The notes under the pieces are model-generated. The model was not told where the DNA came from. It did not search any database and saw only the letters and a program-made list of their open reading frames with translations. This document shows positions 9,407-18,090 of a DNA stretch of 64,000 nucleotides, piece by piece (the first letter of the stretch is position 1; each line of letters starts with the position of its first letter). The stretch lies in NCBI GenBank assembly GCA_017447865.1, contig JAFSMO010000104.1:124001-188000 (forward strand), given 5' to 3'. Source of the DNA: Thermoguttaceae bacterium (GTDB lineage: Bacteria; Planctomycetota; Planctomycetia; Pirellulales; Thermoguttaceae). Both the position numbers and the translations under genes were made by a program.

Positions 9407-9546
9407 GCGGCAATACAGAAGCCGCAGGCTTCCTTTGCCGCTGAAGCACGCTTGACGTTCCCCACGCGAAAATCGTTTTTCGCCGCCGTGTTTTTCGGTC
9501 GCTAAGTGAAAGCGGCAAATGAAGCCTTCGGCTTCTGTATTGCCGC
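9407..9546. repeat. 36-bp inverted-repeat element (REP/MITE-like)
   Basis: The left arm 9407-9442 (GCGGCAATACAGAAGCC...) and the right arm 9511-9546 are reverse complements with two mismatches in 36. Another hairpin, GCGATGATACAGTCGC / GCGACATTCATCGC, lies just left (about 9365-9398). Each arm is itself partly palindromic (GAAGCCTTCGGCTTC). It fills most of the 406-bp gap between the Tat-type gene and the phosphodiesterase gene. Confidence 0.75.
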
Positions 9547-9574
9547 ACTCCGAAAATGCCGCCGGCCCTCCGTA

Positions 9575-10381
9575 TCATTTCCGGATTTCCTTGTACTTCG
9601 CCTGGATCAGGTCCAGCCGGTCGGTCAGCACAAAGTCCACGCCCAGTTTCAGAAGCGGCTCCAGTTTTTCTGGATCGGAACAGTGGAAGTAATTGATCTT
9701 CGCCCCGGCGTCGTGCATCAGCTTCACGTCCGATTCCGAGCACGGCGTGATGAGCTGGAGCAGCGTACAGTGGTGCTCGACCGTCTGCGTCGCGTAGAGC
9801 GTGCTCTGCTCGGCGGTCCACGCCTGGCCCCAAGTTCCGGTCCGGCTCATGTTGCACGTGAGGATCTCCGGGACGGTTTGCCGGACGCGCTCGATACTTT
9901 TCAGGTCCGTCGCGATGAACGCCTGGTGGAGGCGGCCCTTTTCACGGATCTTGACCGCGACTTCGTCAGCGACCCCGCCGCCGCAGTGGCAGTTGACCCA
10001 GATGCCGTCTTTCGGGAGGCAGTCGATCGCTTCGTCGAACGTCGGGATCTTCGTGCCGGCAAAGCGCGGGTCCTTCTTGACGCCGGCGTCCAGGGCGCGC
10101 AGCTCGTCGAACGTCATTTCCGCGATGGCGCCGGTGCCGTTGGTCGTCCGGTCCACGGTTCCGTCATGCATGATGACCAGTTCGCCGGTCTTGCAGCGCC
10201 GCACGTCGAACTCAACCATCGCGGCCCCTTTTTCCGCCGCGGCAACAAACGCCGGGACCGTATTTTCCGGAAAGCACGCATTATCGCCCCGATGCGCGCA
10301 AACGCCGTGCGTCGGCATCTCCGCGAACGCGGTGAGAGTCAGTGAAAGCAAAAAAAGGAGGGAGATTTGTGATGTACGCAT
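9575..10381 (-). CDS. Secreted glycerophosphodiester phosphodiesterase
   Basis: 268 residues with a signal peptide (residues 1-20, ending TLTAFA). The GDPD signature is clear: CAHRGDNACFPENT (H30, R31, E39, N40), FDVRR (E57, D59) and MHDGTVDRTTNGTG (H72). These are the catalytic His pair and metal ligands of the UgpQ family, which hydrolyse glycerophosphodiesters to glycerol 3-phosphate and an alcohol. The C-terminal strand FVLTDRLDLI is also typical. Its ATG overlaps the TAA of the upstream DUF1080 gene by one base (TAATG), so the two are probably translationally coupled. Confidence 0.88.
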   Translation of the reverse strand: MRTSQISLLFLLSLTLTAFAEMPTHGVCAHRGDNACFPENTVPAFVAAAEKGAAMVEFDVRRCKTGELVIMHDGTVDRTTNGTGAIAEMTFDELRALDAGVKKDPRFAGTKIPTFDEAIDCLPKDGIWVNCHCGGGVADEVAVKIREKGRLHQAFIATDLKSIERVRQTVPEILTCNMSRTGTWGQAWTAEQSTLYATQTVEHHCTLLQLITPCSESDVKLMHDAGAKINYFHCSDPEKLEPLLKLGVDFVLTDRLDLIQAKYKEIRK

Positions 10382-11097
10382 TACTTCAATTCCTTGAGGA
10401 AAACGTTCTTGAACTGGACCTTCATCGCCGGGCCGGCATGGAGCTGGAAGCCGAGCACGCCGCTGAAACGCGCGACGCCGTCCTCGTCGATCAGTTCCGA
10501 GACCTGGCAGCCGTTGATGTACTGCTTCATCACGTTGCCTTTCGCTACGATGCGGTACGTGTTCCAGCCGGTCAGGTCAATGTGGTCCAGAAGCTCGTTT
10601 TTGTCACCGACTTTGCCGGTCACGGTCTGCTTGCCGTCTTTGCCGATCGTGGTCTGGTCGCCGCGCTGGCAGAGGATGCCGCGGTAGCCTTCACCGTAAA
10701 CGATCCCCATGTGCGGTGGGCCCGCGATGTCGGCCTGGTAGCCGCCGAGGCTCCACGGTTTTTCGTTTTTGAAGGCGCGGTACTGAATGCCCGAATTGTG
10801 GTTCGTGAGGCAGAAGTCGCACAGAAGCTCGAAGTCCGCCACTTCGCCTTTCGTCCAGGTCAGGAACGTGTTGTACTTGACCGGGGTTTCGGCAGTGGAA
10901 ATGCCCGTGATGCAGCCGTCCTGAACGGACCAGAAAGCCGGGTCGCCGTCCCAGCCGTCGAGGGTTTTGCCGTCGAAGAGGGACTGGAACCCTTCCGGCG
11001 CCGCTTTGTCCGCGGGCATTTCACCGGCACTGGCCAGGCTGAACAGGAAAAGGGAGACGAAAACCGTCATACAGAGGGCGGGAATGATGCGTTTCAT
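10381..11097 (-). CDS. Secreted DUF1080 protein (3-keto-disaccharide hydrolase family)
   Basis: 238 residues from the ATG at 11097, preceded by AGGAG; a longer ORF to 11313 is AT-rich and lacks a ribosome site. Residues 1-23 are a signal peptide. The domain begins with FQSLFDGKTLDGWDGDPAFWSVQDG, the hallmark of DUF1080. NSGIQYRAF, YQADI and WNTYRIVAKGN follow in the expected order for this concanavalin-like beta-sandwich. Members cleave 3-keto glycosides or bind sugars and are highly expanded in Planctomycetota. It is the first gene of a two-gene unit with the phosphodiesterase. Confidence 0.88.
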   Translation of the reverse strand: MKRIIPALCMTVFVSLFLFSLASAGEMPADKAAPEGFQSLFDGKTLDGWDGDPAFWSVQDGCITGISTAETPVKYNTFLTWTKGEVADFELLCDFCLTNHNSGIQYRAFKNEKPWSLGGYQADIAGPPHMGIVYGEGYRGILCQRGDQTTIGKDGKQTVTGKVGDKNELLDHIDLTGWNTYRIVAKGNVMKQYINGCQVSELIDEDGVARFSGVLGFQLHAGPAMKVQFKNVFLKELK

Positions 11098-11394
11098 GAG
11101 AAAAATCTCCTGTATTTTGAGGGAATGATGGGAAAAATGATTCTGTATTTTACCCTGAATCCCCAAAACTTTCAAGGACTCGCGGGAAAAATATTCGTCT
11201 TTTTTGTAAATAAAAGCCCATTTTTTTGGAAAAAAATAGACAAAAAGGGAAAAATGTGGGAAAATAGTAGAGAATGTAGAGTAAAATGATTCACCAATAG
11301 CGTATAGGATCATGAATCGAAAGAATTTCTTCCGATTTTTCGCTATTCATTCATTTTGAATCCCTCATTGATCCGGATTCCTTATTAATTTAAA
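11098..11394. other. AT-rich divergent intergenic region
   Basis: This 297-bp region separates the minus-strand DUF1080 gene from the plus-strand gene at 11395. It contains runs of T and A and must hold promoters for both directions. I see no clear -35/-10 pair that I can place with confidence, and no RNA gene. Confidence 0.4.
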
Positions 11395-12819
11395 ATGCAC
11401 GCCGTCAAACAGTTTATTTTAGGTCCTGCTCATGAATACCTCGCGGTCAGCCGGGGAATTGACGCGATGGACCTTTCCGAAATTCGCATCTGGTCCGCGG
11501 GGAAGGGGGAATTACTCTCCGCGTCGCCCGCCGCGTTCAGCTGGAATTTTCACCCTTTGCCCTCCGGCTTTTTCTGCCTCAGCCGAACCAGTCACCTTGA
11601 GCTTCTCTTTCCGCAGGAAACCGGCGACGAAGTTTTTACACACGGAATTCTGGTTCCGCCGCAAATGCTCAAGGACTACTCGAACAACGCGATGACGCTT
11701 TTCCATCACCTCGAAAAACTCGGCCTTTGGCGTGCCGGGCTGGAGGTCACGCGTCAGCTCTGGAGCCGTGAAACGCCCAACCGCCCGAAAAAAGAACATT
11801 TCCCCAACGCGGAGATCCTCCCGGTGCTGAAGACGCTCTCCATGGACGGCGGCGCGGAACCCGTGCGGCTTAACTCGCTGAACGCGTTCGTCCGCATGAC
11901 GGGGATCCGGCGTTTTGCGTCCATTCTCGATCAGATCCTGGGAAATTTCACGACCATCCTCACCGGAAGTTCCCAGCCGGAAATGCTGCTTGAGGCCCTT
12001 TTGGACGTTCTGCCGATCGGGTGCCGCACCGACTTTTCATTCTCGACCGGGCTGAAATTTTCCCAGAAACGCCTCTTCCGGATCGTTTTTCTCGGGACCG
12101 CCGTCCATGAACAGGAGCGCGTCCGGCACCGGTTCAATCTCCCGACGGTTTCCGCGACGAGCGTCACGCAGATCCAGGATCAGCTTCTTCCCTCTCTGAA
12201 AAACCGCTGGTCGATGTTCGTCGCCACACTCTTCGAGCAGAATCTGGAAGGAATGTGGAACGAAATCGTACTGCTCGACGAAACGATGAGCTTGAGTGAA
12301 CTGCCTCGGCGGGCGAGATTCTGGTTCAAGCAGATCGGCCTTGAGGAGATTTACCAGAAGATCCGCGAGGCACGTAAAAACGACCTGAACAGTGAGGGGA
12401 ATTACAAGATTTTCCAGGCTCGCCTTTCCACCCCGGTGGACGCTCAGGAAGCCGCGGCCTCGCTGATTCAGTCCTCCGAAAACGGGCGCTGGATGGAAAA
12501 ACTCGCCGAAAACTGTGATGAAAACGGCGCGTCACCGGCTCAGGAAACGGTTTCCCAGGTCGATATTCAGCGCTACCTCGTGACGCTTTCCGAGGCGATG
12601 CACGGCAATCCGCTGGCTCAGGACCATCTGCGCAGTGTGTTTCACGAAATCACGAGTTCCGCCCCGGAATCGGCCCAGAACGAGGCGTCGGAGGTCCTTT
12701 TGCGGGAAGGAATCCGCAGCTGGAACGAAGAACACGCCGTCGTGACCAATCAGTCCTGCCGGCAGGTCGAGGAAATGGTCGATACGCTGGCTACCATGCT
12801 GAACATGGTCGAAGAATAG
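11395..12819 (+). CDS. Large cytoplasmic protein of unknown function, GAP1-like features
   Basis: 474 residues without signal peptide or membrane segments. The start at 11395 is the first ATG and has no clear Shine-Dalgarno. The stretch VLPIGCRTDFSFSTGLKFS near 217-236 and RLFRIVFLG after it recall the middle region of GTPase-associated protein 1 (GAP1) relatives. The opening, in which an xxFILGPAHEYLAVSRGID segment precedes an early Leu-rich region, is compatible with that. I offer this only as a weak suggestion. The C-terminal half is alpha-helical and Glu/Gln-rich. No partner GTPase lies nearby; the next gene is a secreted protease 117 bp downstream. Confidence 0.55.
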   Translation: MHAVKQFILGPAHEYLAVSRGIDAMDLSEIRIWSAGKGELLSASPAAFSWNFHPLPSGFFCLSRTSHLELLFPQETGDEVFTHGILVPPQMLKDYSNNAMTLFHHLEKLGLWRAGLEVTRQLWSRETPNRPKKEHFPNAEILPVLKTLSMDGGAEPVRLNSLNAFVRMTGIRRFASILDQILGNFTTILTGSSQPEMLLEALLDVLPIGCRTDFSFSTGLKFSQKRLFRIVFLGTAVHEQERVRHRFNLPTVSATSVTQIQDQLLPSLKNRWSMFVATLFEQNLEGMWNEIVLLDETMSLSELPRRARFWFKQIGLEEIYQKIREARKNDLNSEGNYKIFQARLSTPVDAQEAAASLIQSSENGRWMEKLAENCDENGASPAQETVSQVDIQRYLVTLSEAMHGNPLAQDHLRSVFHEITSSAPESAQNEASEVLLREGIRSWNEEHAVVTNQSCRQVEEMVDTLATMLNMVEE

Positions 12820-12936
12820 AAGAATATACGGACGGGAAATTTCATTTGTGGTTCAGAGGCTTTTCCCCAGACTTCCCTGACCGATGAAAAACCGTCCCTT
12901 CCAAGCCACACTTTTTTAATTTGGTACGAGTCCATC

Positions 12937-14412
12937 ATGAAAACGATTCGAAATTTAACCGTTTTTTCCCTTTTTCTCGCTTTTTCCTTTTCCTTTGGCG
13001 CCATTCCTTCGGCCTTCTGTGCGGACGAAGAGAAAGCCGACGAGCAGAAAACGGAGAATTCGGCCGAGGAAAACGTTCCCGTTTCCCAGCGTGATACTTT
13101 CGAGCAGTACCGCGTCCTGATCGACCTGATCGACAGCGTGTCACGGAACTACGTCCACACGATGTCCCGGGAAGAACTGATCCAGGCCGCGATTGAGGGC
13201 GTAACGAGCAAACTGGACCCGTATTCGTACTACATCGCGAACGAGGAGCAGGAAAGTTTTCATCGTGAGGTCAATTCCCATTTCGGCGGAGTTGGAATGG
13301 CAATCGACGGGGACGGCGAAAAAACCAAAGTGGTCGTTCCTCTGGTGGGAATGCCGGCGTATAACGCGGGGATCCACTGCGGAGACGAAATTCTCGAGGT
13401 GGATGGAATCTCCCTGGAAGGCAAGAAAATCGATGAAGTGCTAAAACTCCTTGAGGGGGAAATCGGTTCCACCGTAAAAATGAAAGTCCGTCGGGTGAAC
13501 GAGAAAAACCCCATTGACTTTGAGATCACCCGCGAGCTGATCCTCCAGGAGACCGTCCTCGGGTTCGACCGGAATGCGGAAGACGATTCATGGAACTACT
13601 GGATCGACGAGAAAAACGGAATCGCCTACATTCACGTGACGGAATTTCGGGACGAAACGGCCAATGAATTCAAAAAAGTTTTGACCAAGCTTCAAACTCC
13701 GCGTGAAGGCGAAACTGAATCACCGCTCAAGGGCCTGATTCTCGATCTGAGGTTCAACCCCGGCGGCGACTTTAACGTCGCGATCGAAATGTGTGACTTC
13801 TTCATTCCTGACGGCATCCTCGTGACCGCCAAAGGAAAAAACACGGTGGAGGAAGTCTGGCGGGCGAAACCTGAAATTCTCATCCCCAAGGAAGTCCCGA
13901 TGGTTCTGCTTCTGAACTCGTTCAGCGCGAGCGCCAGCGAGGTCTTTTCCGCGTGCCTTCAGGACCACCACCGGGCGGTCATCGTAGGTGAAAGGTCGTA
14001 CGGGAAGGGAATCATTCAGAGCGTCATGCCCTTCGAAGGCGGAACGAGCATGCTGAAACTCACGACCGCCGGGTACTACAGTCCAAATGGACGTAACATT
14101 CACCGGAACGAAGGCGCGGGTGAAGGAGACGAGTGGGGAATCAAACCCGATGATGAAAACCTGGTGCAGACCTCCCGCGATGAAGACGAGGCGTTCCTCA
14201 TGGATCGGCTCCGCCGCGGCACACTGAAAACCCATAATGACGTGAAACCGACGAAAAATTCGGCCAAATATCAGGACGAGCCGCTGCTGCGCGGGCTGGA
14301 AATCATGGAATCCACCCTGAAAACCGGCGCAAAAGCCAAAACCATCCTCTGGGACCGTTCGGCCCCGTACCGCGAAAACAGCGGATCCCGCCGATGGGGC
14401 TGGAGCCGGTAG
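12937..14412 (+). CDS. ctpA: C-terminal processing peptidase (S41 family) with PDZ domain
   Basis: 491 residues, exported by a signal peptide (residues 1-29, ending PSAFCADE). An N-terminal helical region (SRNYVHTMSREELIQAAIEGVTSKLDPYS) is followed by a PDZ domain (about 105-190, with GGVGMAI and AGIHCGDEILEVDG). The S41 domain has GLILDLRFNPGGDFNVA near 265-282, the catalytic S332 in SFSASASEVFSA and K357 in GERSYGKGIIQ. This is the Ser/Lys dyad spaced 25 residues apart, as in E. coli Prc. It cleaves C-terminal tails of exported proteins. The C-terminus is short and basic. Confidence 0.93.
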   Translation: MKTIRNLTVFSLFLAFSFSFGAIPSAFCADEEKADEQKTENSAEENVPVSQRDTFEQYRVLIDLIDSVSRNYVHTMSREELIQAAIEGVTSKLDPYSYYIANEEQESFHREVNSHFGGVGMAIDGDGEKTKVVVPLVGMPAYNAGIHCGDEILEVDGISLEGKKIDEVLKLLEGEIGSTVKMKVRRVNEKNPIDFEITRELILQETVLGFDRNAEDDSWNYWIDEKNGIAYIHVTEFRDETANEFKKVLTKLQTPREGETESPLKGLILDLRFNPGGDFNVAIEMCDFFIPDGILVTAKGKNTVEEVWRAKPEILIPKEVPMVLLLNSFSASASEVFSACLQDHHRAVIVGERSYGKGIIQSVMPFEGGTSMLKLTTAGYYSPNGRNIHRNEGAGEGDEWGIKPDDENLVQTSRDEDEAFLMDRLRRGTLKTHNDVKPTKNSAKYQDEPLLRGLEIMESTLKTGAKAKTILWDRSAPYRENSGSRRWGWSR

Positions 14413-14415
14413 GAA

Positions 14416-14450
14416 GATTTCAGATTTCAGTTTTCAGTTCAAAGTTGAAA
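14416..14450. repeat. Heptanucleotide tandem repeat locus 1 (GATTTCA type)
   Basis: Five consecutive 7-mers can be read: GATTTCA, GATTTCA, GTTTTCA, GTTCAAA, GTTGAAA. They fill the 42-bp gap between ctpA and the next gene. Confidence 0.7.
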
Positions 14451-14454
14451 AAGC

Positions 14455-15513
14455 ATGAAACGTGAAGAGAGGAGTGCCGCGAATGGAGTCAAAAAAGCCC
14501 CCGGCTTTTCCGGGGGAAACTCTTTTTCCGTCGCTCTGATCTTTACTCTTTTTTTCCTGGGTCTGGCCCGAGATCTTTGCGCCCAGAATGAAACCGAAAA
14601 ATGCGTAGATCGGGGCCTGAACTACTTCCGCGAGAAACTGGACCGCGGGATCATGCCGGGCGACGGGGCGTTTCGGAACGATTCCGCCATCACGGCGCTG
14701 ACGGGAATGGCCTTTCTTTCTTCAGGAAGCACGCCCACAGAAGGCCCGGATGCCGCGGCGGTTCAGAAATGCGTGGATTTTATTCTGAAAAACCAGCGTA
14801 AAAACGGCGTTTTGGCCTCAACGTCGGCCTCGGAACAGGGGACCGTTTACGCCCACGGTTTTGCCGTGACGTTTCTCGCCGAGTGCCTCGGAATGAGCCC
14901 CGATGACGTGCGCCTGCGGTCGGTTTTGGAAAAAGGGGTCGATCTGATCGTAAAGGCTCAGGGCCCCAACGGCGGCTGGCGCTACTCGTTCCAGCCCGGC
15001 GAAGAGGACGTTTCGGTCACGGCCTGCTTCCTGACCGCGCTGCGAGCGTGCCGGAACGCGGGAGTTTCCGTCCCCTTCCAGACCGTTCAAAGGGGCGTGG
15101 AGTACCTGCTCAAGTGCCAGAATTCTGACGGAGGTTTCCGTTACCGCCTCACCCCCGGCCCAAGCGCGTACCCACGTACCGCCGCGGCCGTCACGGGGCT
15201 TTGCGCCGCGGGAGTTTACGACTCCCCGGAGATCCAGCGCGCCCTGATCTACCTGCAAAACTCCGCGTCCGGAACCCCGGGCGAGGACGGCTACTGGTTT
15301 TACTCTCAGTACTACGCGGTCCAGGCTTTTCGTCTGACCGACGTTCCGCCTGAGGTCTGGCGCCCATGGTTCACCCGACTGGTCCAACGTCTTCGGGAAA
15401 CCCAGAAACCGGACGGAAGCTGGAACTCCACCATCAGCCTCGACTGCGCGACCGCAATGGCCTTGATCGCGCTTCAGGCCGAAACGAATTACCTGCCGAT
15501 CTTCCAAAAGTAA
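14455..15513 (+). CDS. Exported prenyltransferase/squalene-oxidase repeat protein
   Basis: 352 residues. A polar N-terminus of about 22 residues precedes a hydrophobic export helix (SVALIFTLFFLGLARDLCAQ). The rest is made of alpha/alpha-barrel repeats like those of squalene cyclases: LNYFREKLDRG, VDFILKNQRKNG, VDLIVKAQGPNGGWRYSFQ, VEYLLKCQNSDGGFRYRL, LIYLQNSASG and LRETQKPDGSWN. The GGWRY and DGSWN motifs are the QW-type repeats. The acidic DxDD motif of true cyclases is not evident, so it may be a binding or structural relative; such exported members are common in Planctomycetota. It follows ctpA by 42 bp, a gap filled by heptamer repeats. Confidence 0.8.
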   Translation: MKREERSAANGVKKAPGFSGGNSFSVALIFTLFFLGLARDLCAQNETEKCVDRGLNYFREKLDRGIMPGDGAFRNDSAITALTGMAFLSSGSTPTEGPDAAAVQKCVDFILKNQRKNGVLASTSASEQGTVYAHGFAVTFLAECLGMSPDDVRLRSVLEKGVDLIVKAQGPNGGWRYSFQPGEEDVSVTACFLTALRACRNAGVSVPFQTVQRGVEYLLKCQNSDGGFRYRLTPGPSAYPRTAAAVTGLCAAGVYDSPEIQRALIYLQNSASGTPGEDGYWFYSQYYAVQAFRLTDVPPEVWRPWFTRLVQRLRETQKPDGSWNSTISLDCATAMALIALQAETNYLPIFQK

Positions 15514-15525
15514 GCCAGGGAAGGC

Positions 15526-17781
15526 TCAATTTCTTCCAACCGCCCGCTCGGACGCGATCTCCAGCGCTCGGAGCACTTTTCCCTTCGTGACGAGCCCGTC
15601 GATCAGAATCGGCTGGTCCTCTCCCGGGACCCAGATCACGATCAGCGGGATGGAATTCCGATTCAGCGATTTCAGCGCCGATTCGATCTCGTCGGACGGC
15701 TCCGACCAGTCAGCCAGAAGCGGCTGAATGTTTTTCTCTCGGATGAAACGCGCCACCTCCGGCGTATTGATCGCGAATTTTCCGTTCGTCTGGCACGTCG
15801 CGCACCATCGGGCCGTAAAATCGATGAAAACGACCCGGTTCTGCTTCAGCGCGTCTTCAACGCCCTCAGCCGTGAATTTTTCCCACGGAATTTTATCTTC
15901 GCTCACATTCTGGGTCTGAGCCTCATTTTCTCCCACCGGGGCCGCCGTTTCCGTTTGAAGGTCCAGCGAGAAAAGGATGAATCCGGTGAGGGCGGAAACG
16001 ATGATCGCCACACACCACGCCGTCAGCTGGGCCTCACGCGAGGCGCCGGAAAGCGTGGTCTTCCCGATGAGCCAGCAGCCGAACCACATCGCTACCAGCA
16101 AGCCGAGCGTCGGGATGAAAAACCGCGTCGGGAGGCAGAAAAAGAGCCAAACGACCGTTCCGAGGAAGAAGAAGCCCATGACCTCCTTGAGGGTTTCCAT
16201 CCACTCGCCCGGTTTCGGCAAAAAACGAATCAAAGCCGGGAAAGCGCCGATGACCAGGTACGGCGTTCCGAGTCCCAGACCGATCACGGTGAACGTGAGG
16301 AACGCGGTCCAGATCGGCTGCGTCATCACCCAACCAAAGACCGGGCCGAGGTACGGCCCCACGCACGGGGTGGCCAGAAGCGTGGTCAGGATCCCCATGC
16401 AGTACGCGCCCAGAAAGCCTTCTTTGCGCTGCATCTGCCCCAATTTTCCGCTCGTGACCATTCCGGGAATTGGAATCTCCCAGACGCCGAGGAAACTCAG
16501 CCCCATCACGAAAACCAGCGAGATCATGAAAATCACGAAACCCGGGTAGGTGAACTGCTGGCCCCAGCCCATGTTCCCGATTTCCGGCAGATACGGCGCC
16601 GTGGCCGGAATGTACTGGCGCAGAAGCATCAGCAAATCGCCGATTCGGGAGAGCGCCGCCAAAAGCCACAAAACGGTCAAAAGGCCGAAAGTGTAGCTCA
16701 CGTTCAGGAGGAAGATCCGCCCGCGGGCTTCCCCGGCCTGACGCACGAACGAGTGAAGTTTCGGCGCAATGACCGGCAAAACGCACGGCATGAGGTTCAA
16801 AATCAGCCCGCCCAGGTACGCCATGAGCAAAATGATCGCCAGCGAGTAATCCGCCTGCGCGTCAAAATCATCCCAGGGAGTTTCCTGAACGGCTTCTTTC
16901 ATCGGGACCATTTCATCGGAAGGTTCCAACGCCATTCCGGAAATCGTTTCCTCGTCCGTTTCCAACGAAATCGATTCCGGAATTTCCCCCGGAAGATCCG
17001 TCGGAGCGGCAATTTGGGCCGGATTTATAGTTTCATCTGAAGATTCCAACGGCGTTTGCTCAGAAGGCTCCACCGGGGTTTCCGGGAAAGGTTGCACCGG
17101 CGTTTCAGCCGGCTCAACGGGTTTTTCGGCCGGAGATTCCTTCGCGATTTCCTGGACGGGTGCCGTAAAGGGGAATTTACGCGGCGGCAGGCACGTATTC
17201 GCGTCGCACATCTGGGACTCCACGCTTCCGGTGAGCTGCTCCGGAAGTTTCTGCGGATCCGACCAGACGAACGGGACGGTCCATTTTACCAGCCCTTTGT
17301 GACTTTCGATCACCAGTTCCCCCCAAGTGTCCGGGTCTTTCTCCACGTGCGCAGCCGGAGACGGAACGATTTCCCCCACGAGTTTGATCTCGTCCGGGAG
17401 GTGGATCTTCGTCGGGAACGGCCCGCCCGACTGCTGGGTCAGAGCGTAAATTTTGAATCCTTTCGGGACTCGTGCGGCAATTTCCAGCTGGCCCGGATTT
17501 TCACCCTTCGGCAAAACCGCGACGCGGGCCGTTACGTTGACGGACGGCTCCGAAGCGACGCCAAATCCCGGAACCCCAACCCCTGGAAACGCCTGCGTGC
17601 TCTGCCCATCATCTAATGACGGAAACGCCACGGGAGCCTGCGCCACGGTGGAATTTTCCGGGTAAAGCTCCTGGTACGCCTTGAAACGGTCTTTCCCCGC
17701 ATTTTCCTGAGCCTGAAGGAAAGAAAATGAAAGTAAAACAAAAAACGCGAAAAAACCAGTACGCATAAATCGTCGATTCAT
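15526..17781 (-). CDS. dsbD: Thiol:disulfide interchange protein DsbD
   Basis: 751 residues. It moves reducing power from cytoplasmic thioredoxin across the membrane to periplasmic thiols. Order of parts: signal peptide (1-24); N-terminal DsbD alpha domain (about 45-205) with the Cys pair in QMCDANTCLPP; a Pro/Glu-rich linker of roughly 110 residues (about 210-315); a CcdA-like membrane core of eight or so helices (about 320-610) with NLMPCVLPVIAPK and TLLATPCVGPYLG; a C-terminal thioredoxin domain with RWCATC near 660-665. It is convergent with the squalene-cyclase-repeat gene with only 12 bp between stops. The long acidic linker is unusual in length. Confidence 0.92.
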   Translation of the reverse strand: MNRRFMRTGFFAFFVLLSFSFLQAQENAGKDRFKAYQELYPENSTVAQAPVAFPSLDDGQSTQAFPGVGVPGFGVASEPSVNVTARVAVLPKGENPGQLEIAARVPKGFKIYALTQQSGGPFPTKIHLPDEIKLVGEIVPSPAAHVEKDPDTWGELVIESHKGLVKWTVPFVWSDPQKLPEQLTGSVESQMCDANTCLPPRKFPFTAPVQEIAKESPAEKPVEPAETPVQPFPETPVEPSEQTPLESSDETINPAQIAAPTDLPGEIPESISLETDEETISGMALEPSDEMVPMKEAVQETPWDDFDAQADYSLAIILLMAYLGGLILNLMPCVLPVIAPKLHSFVRQAGEARGRIFLLNVSYTFGLLTVLWLLAALSRIGDLLMLLRQYIPATAPYLPEIGNMGWGQQFTYPGFVIFMISLVFVMGLSFLGVWEIPIPGMVTSGKLGQMQRKEGFLGAYCMGILTTLLATPCVGPYLGPVFGWVMTQPIWTAFLTFTVIGLGLGTPYLVIGAFPALIRFLPKPGEWMETLKEVMGFFFLGTVVWLFFCLPTRFFIPTLGLLVAMWFGCWLIGKTTLSGASREAQLTAWCVAIIVSALTGFILFSLDLQTETAAPVGENEAQTQNVSEDKIPWEKFTAEGVEDALKQNRVVFIDFTARWCATCQTNGKFAINTPEVARFIREKNIQPLLADWSEPSDEIESALKSLNRNSIPLIVIWVPGEDQPILIDGLVTKGKVLRALEIASERAVGRN

Positions 17782-18090
17782 TTCGATGGAACTTTCTGAA
17801 AGTAAAACAAAAAGGTCAAATTTTTCTCAAAGGCTTTTTTCCGGTGGAATAAAACGAAAAGCCTCCATTTTACCTTTTCATTTTACTACTTTCAGGCGTT
17901 TCTTTCAAGGCCAAATCAGAAAAATTTTCCTGATTTTATTTCAGGAAACACAAATCAGGGCGTGAAACGATTTAAAGGCCCGGTTTTTCCACTTTCCTCA
18001 ACTATTTATCCGGCTTTCCCTTGACAAAAAATTGAACTCGCGTATAATACAAATAATTGGTCCTAATTAATAAATAATGAAAGGATTCTC
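17782..18090. other. Divergent promoter region between dsbD and the first GH2 gene
   Basis: 309 bp, AT-rich, with no gene. The right end carries a strong plus-strand sigma-70 promoter. The left part must carry the dsbD promoter on the minus strand, which I cannot place. Confidence 0.5.
18021..18048 (+). promoter_or_regulatory. Sigma-70-type promoter for the first GH2 gene
   Basis: Perfect TTGACA at 18021-18026 and perfect TATAAT at 18043-18048 with a 16-bp spacer, 42 bp upstream of the ATG at 18091. Confidence 0.85.

Noticed and set aside
8446..9465. Longer version of the Tat-type protein starting at 9465
   Set aside because: The extra 99 codons run through AT-rich DNA and the inverted-repeat element. 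The ATG at 9168 has AGGAG and begins a leader peptide.
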